A DNA stretch of 64,000 nucleotides from Chryseobacterium ginsenosidimutans. Lineage in GTDB: Bacteria > Bacteroidota > Bacteroidia > Flavobacteriales > Weeksellaceae. The notes under the pieces were generated by a model. That model did no database searches. It was not told where the DNA came from and saw only the letters and a list, made by a program, of their open reading frames with translations. Each line of letters opens with the position of its first letter. Within the stretch, counting starts at the first letter, position 1. The DNA is taken from contig NZ_JANUCO010000001.1 in assembly GCF_024807225.1 (NCBI RefSeq), positions 1,860,001 to 1,924,000 on the forward strand, written 5' to 3'. Shown here piece after piece: positions 61,655-64,000 of the stretch. A program made the position numbers and the translations under genes.

Positions 61655-62527
61655 ATGAAAAATATTTTCATAGCCCTATTATTGATAAGTTTCGGTGCTA
61701 TCAATGCTCAAGACTTCAAAGCCTATCAATTTTATGATAAAAAAGGAAAGGAAATAAAGACTGAAAAATTAGTCAAAGAACTGGCGGATTATGATGTTGT
61801 TTTCTTTGGCGAAAATCATAACAGTTCGATTAATCATTGGCTTCAGCTGAAGATTACGGAAGCTTTGTTTGAAAAGAAAAACGGACAGCTTATTTTGGGT
61901 GCTGAAATGTTTGAAAGAGATAATCAGTCTCAGTTGAATCAATATGTAAGCGGAAAATTCGATGCTAAAACGTTGAAAGATTCAGCACGTTTATGGAATA
62001 ATTATGCGACAGATTACAAACCGTTGGTTGATTTTGCTAAAGACAAAAAACTGAATTTCATCGCCACCAATATTCCAAGAAAATATGCTTCCCAAACGGC
62101 AAAAGAAGGCTTAGAATCTTTGAATAACTTAAGTGAAAAAGAAAAAGCTTATATCGCTCAATTACCAATCAAAGTTACTTTAGATACGCCCGGTTATCCT
62201 GAAATGAAAGCGATGATGGGTGAACATGCGGAAGGAACAAAAGTGATGAATTTTATTTCGGCTCAGGCGACAAAAGACGCAACAATGGCGGAATCTATTT
62301 TGAAAAATATGCAAGCCGGAAAGACATTCATTCATTACAATGGCAATTACCACAGCAAAGAATTCGGCGGAATCTATTGGTACATTAAACAGAAAAATCC
62401 AAACCTGAAAATGGCAGTAATCTCTGTTTTTGAATCCGAAAACCCGGAATTGAAAGTTCCTGAAAAAGACTATATTCCAACAGATTTTAACTTGATTATT
62501 CCGGCAGATATGACGAAGACGTATTAG
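61655..62527 (+). CDS. ChaN family heme-binding protein
   Basis: 290 residues. Signal peptide (MKNIFIALLLISFGAINAQ), then a ChaN (DUF399) domain: YDVVFFGENHNSSINHWLQ, LILGAEMFERDNQSQLNQYV, INHYNGN-like FIHYNGNYHSKEFGGI. ChaN-like proteins bind heme face-to-face and are iron-regulated in Campylobacter. No lipobox is visible here, so the protein is probably periplasmic. It follows the hmu operon with a repeat between; no Fur-like box was clearly found near its start. Confidence 0.86.
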   Translation: MKNIFIALLLISFGAINAQDFKAYQFYDKKGKEIKTEKLVKELADYDVVFFGENHNSSINHWLQLKITEALFEKKNGQLILGAEMFERDNQSQLNQYVSGKFDAKTLKDSARLWNNYATDYKPLVDFAKDKKLNFIATNIPRKYASQTAKEGLESLNNLSEKEKAYIAQLPIKVTLDTPGYPEMKAMMGEHAEGTKVMNFISAQATKDATMAESILKNMQAGKTFIHYNGNYHSKEFGGIYWYIKQKNPNLKMAVISVFESENPELKVPEKDYIPTDFNLIIPADMTKTY

Positions 62528-62556
62528 TTAATTTAAAATAGAACTTAAATTTAATC

Positions 62557-62617
62557 AATAGGAACGGGTTTTAGCCCGTTTTTTAGTGTGAAAAATCTAA
62601 TGGGTTTTAACCAAAAC
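62557..62617 (+). repeat. AATAGGAACGGG hairpin element / terminator (uninterrupted form)
   Basis: AACGGG / CCCGTT (62563-62580) with a T run ends the ChaN transcript, followed by TGGGTTTTAACCAAAAC. The same text surrounds a palindromic insert at 20597-20680. Confidence 0.6.
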
Positions 62618-62631
62618 TTAAACACAATCTT

Positions 62632-62639
62632 TATCTTTG
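62632..62639 (+). promoter_or_regulatory. -7 element of the deformylase-like gene
   Basis: TATCTTTG matches TAnnTTTG, 17 bases before the ATG. Confidence 0.5.
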
Positions 62640-62656
62640 TTTAACACTCAACAAAA

Positions 62657-63286
62657 ATGAAAAATTTATCCTTCTTATTCCTACTTTTCATCGGTTTAAT
62701 TAATGCTCAGAAATTAACTCCAACAGAAATATCCATCATCAACCAAGGTGATAAAAATTCTGCGTTACCGATTTATCAGACAACCGATGACAATCAACAT
62801 AAAACATTATTAAGTCTTTCCACAGAAATTGATCCGCTTGATAAAAACACGGCAATTTTGGTCAACAGAATGAAAGAATCTCTCACGGCAACCGACGGTG
62901 GAGTTGGAATTGCGGCGCCACAAGTGGGAATCAACAGAAAAATTGTTTGGGTTCAGCGTTTTGATAAAGCCGGAGAACCGTTGGAATATTTTATCAATCC
63001 TGTCATTGTCTGGAGATCGGAGTTACAGAATCTTGGTCCGGAAGGTGATTTGTCGATCCCTGATTTCAGAGATCAATTTTACAGAAGTAAGGTTATTCAA
63101 CTGGAATATGTTGATTTGAAAGGGCAGAAATTTTCAGAAATAGTGGAAGGTTTCACAGCCGTTATTTTCCAACACGAAATCGATCATCTTTTCGGGATTT
63201 TAATTTCAGATAAAAAAGAAAAAGAGAAGAATGATGCGTATCAACCTGTTGATGCATTTAAGAAAAGTGATTCTGTGACGAGATAA
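62657..63286 (+). CDS. Secreted peptide-deformylase-like protein with altered metal site
   Basis: 209 residues. Signal peptide (MKNLSFLFLLFIGLINAQ), then a PDF fold: GVGIAAPQVGINRKIVWVQ (motif 1, GxGxAAxQ), EGDLSIPDF (motif 2, normally EGCLS) and QHEIDHLFGIL (motif 3, HExDH). The metal-ligand cysteine of motif 2 is replaced by aspartate. Real deformylases are cytoplasmic; this one has a signal peptide. It could be a non-canonical deformylase/peptidase or an inactive paralogue. The housekeeping def gene is presumably elsewhere. Confidence 0.82.
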   Translation: MKNLSFLFLLFIGLINAQKLTPTEISIINQGDKNSALPIYQTTDDNQHKTLLSLSTEIDPLDKNTAILVNRMKESLTATDGGVGIAAPQVGINRKIVWVQRFDKAGEPLEYFINPVIVWRSELQNLGPEGDLSIPDFRDQFYRSKVIQLEYVDLKGQKFSEIVEGFTAVIFQHEIDHLFGILISDKKEKEKNDAYQPVDAFKKSDSVTR

Positions 63287-63316
63287 TGAATGATATTTCT
63301 AAATTTGAATTTCGAT

Positions 63317-63632
63317 TTATATGTTTTGAGGCGTCCACATTTTCAGGAATTTAAATTTTTTCGGGTATTCCTCTCGCGGACAAAATGCTAAAACAACTTC
63401 TTTATTATCGAGTGAAGATTCTGTCAATACAACAAAATCAGTCTCATTTTTAAAGTTATTAAATTCAGTTTCGTCGACTATACAAACGACTTTTTTAAAT
63501 ATTCCATTCATCCATTGTATCATATTCTCGTTACGTTCGTAGGTTTTGTAACAAGCTAAGGAAGCATGTGCAGTTATTACCGGAAACCAGTTTATCCGGA
63601 ATGTCATTCTTTACAATAATATACATTTTCAT
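63317..63632 (-). pseudogene. Pth2-like (peptidyl-tRNA hydrolase type 2 fold) protein, frameshifted
   Basis: Corrected length 104 residues, starting at ATG 63632 (MKMYIIVKNDIPDKL). The uncorrected ORF begins only at 63607 in a false frame. The frame breaks at 63584-63586: on the plus strand CCGGAAACCAG should be CCGGAACCAG, giving DKLVPVITAHASLACYKTYE, then FKKVVCIVDETEFNNFKNE, LTESSLDNKEVVLAFCPREE. The ITAHAS stretch and fold order recall Pth2, but the protein lacks the usual catalytic set, so activity is uncertain. Ninth gene with the GAAAC-for-GAAC lesion. Confidence 0.78.
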
Positions 63633-63702
63633 GTGGAATGTTTTTTTAATGTTGCTTACAAAAGTGATTTTGTGATGAGGTAACAGGTTTATTAATCGGA
63701 TT

Positions 63703-64000
63703 TTATTCAGCAGTTTTCTTTAATATTGCAGATGTTTTGGCTTCAATGTCTCCATTATATTTTAAATTAGAAGCTTTCTTATCGGTTAATATTTGATAAA
63801 AAATACAGGCGTTTAAAAAAGATCCGTATTTATTGGGGTGAATTTCATCTTCATAAAGTTCAATTTCAGGGTGTTTTGTAAGAACTTCAAAAACTTTGCT
63901 TCCATTATCAGATTTTATTAAATTATTTTCTTTAGCAATTAACTGATAAGCTTCATTAATTATTTCAACCTCATTTTCTAAACTTTTAATAACAGGTGAA
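63703..64000 (-). CDS. SGNH/GDSL hydrolase-like protein, 3' end only
   Basis: The last 98 residues of a minus-strand gene whose 5' part lies beyond the window; stop TAA at 63703-63705. The C-terminal motif LYEDEIHPNKYGSFLNACIF carries the D-x-x-H catalytic dyad (D...IHP) of SGNH esterases, close to the DUF4886 type, followed by LTDKKASNLKYNGD. Probably an esterase or lipase-like hydrolase; substrate and export cannot be judged without the N-terminus. Confidence 0.72.
   Translation of the reverse strand, partial: SPVIKSLENEVEIINEAYQLIAKENNLIKSDNGSKVFEVLTKHPEIELYEDEIHPNKYGSFLNACIFYQILTDKKASNLKYNGDIEAKTSAILKKTAE

Noticed and set aside
2124..63586. Programmed ribosomal frameshifting as cause of the nine breaks
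   Set aside because: The genes are unrelated, no common stimulatory structure or slippery heptamer is seen beyond GAAAC, and frameshifting is not normally used in these families.

Overview
The window is chromosomal DNA of a Flavobacteriia member, most likely Chryseobacterium or a close Weeksellaceae relative. The evidence is: strong AT richness; many secreted proteins ending in a type IX secretion (T9SS) sorting domain; gliding genes gldF and gldG; an Elizabethkingia-type glycosylasparaginase; and repeated TAnnTTTG promoter elements, the Bacteroidota -7 consensus. I see no rRNA, tRNA, phage, insertion sequence or CRISPR.

Layout. 0-5.3 kb: two tandem M36 metalloproteases. 5.4-11.3 kb: an EamA transporter, an alpha/beta hydrolase, rplS and a large T9SS metallophosphoesterase. 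11.3-16.3 kb: two DoxX-like proteins and the two subunits of a 3-oxoacid CoA-transferase, separated by an opposing ABC exporter. 16.3-25.9 kb: DUF4197, a glycan-degrading set (GH20 hexosaminidase, glycosylasparaginase, GH2 beta-mannosidase), cutC, a GxxExxY gene inside a nested inverted repeat, and an AEC transporter. 26-40 kb: priA, dacB, M1 aminopeptidase, kbl, hemJ, gldFG. 39.7-46.2 kb: accessory-looking stretch with a toxin-antitoxin pair, an uncharacterised possible nuclease, AraC and Crp regulators, two SDRs, two small ORFs and dispersed repeats. 46.2-51.1 kb: assimilatory sulfate reduction (Rrf2 regulator, cysH, cysD, cysN, TSUP permease). 51.3-62.5 kb: an iron/heme uptake region (two HmuY-like proteins, TonB receptor, HmuTUV ABC importer, methyltransferase, HmuS, ChaN-like protein), with Fur-like palindromes at its divergent promoters. 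The window ends with a secreted deformylase homologue, a Pth2-like protein and a partial SGNH hydrolase.

The most striking observation is that nine unrelated genes are frameshifted and every break has the same cause: one extra A in GAAAC where the conserved frame requires GAAC (or GTTTC for GTTC on the other strand). A transcription-terminator hairpin has a bulge of the same kind. After removing the extra base, each gene is full length and a multiple of three. This is best explained by a systematic sequencing or consensus error at a specific sequence context, possibly a modified base. If real, it would be a highly specific insertion process. These genes are listed as frameshifted, but most are probably functional in the organism.

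The best candidates for undescribed biology are the 376-residue GxD...QxK/four-cysteine protein beside the toxin-antitoxin pair, the methyltransferase built into the heme operon, the GxxExxY/inverted-repeat unit, the putative rplS leader RNA and the families of small dispersed palindromes.
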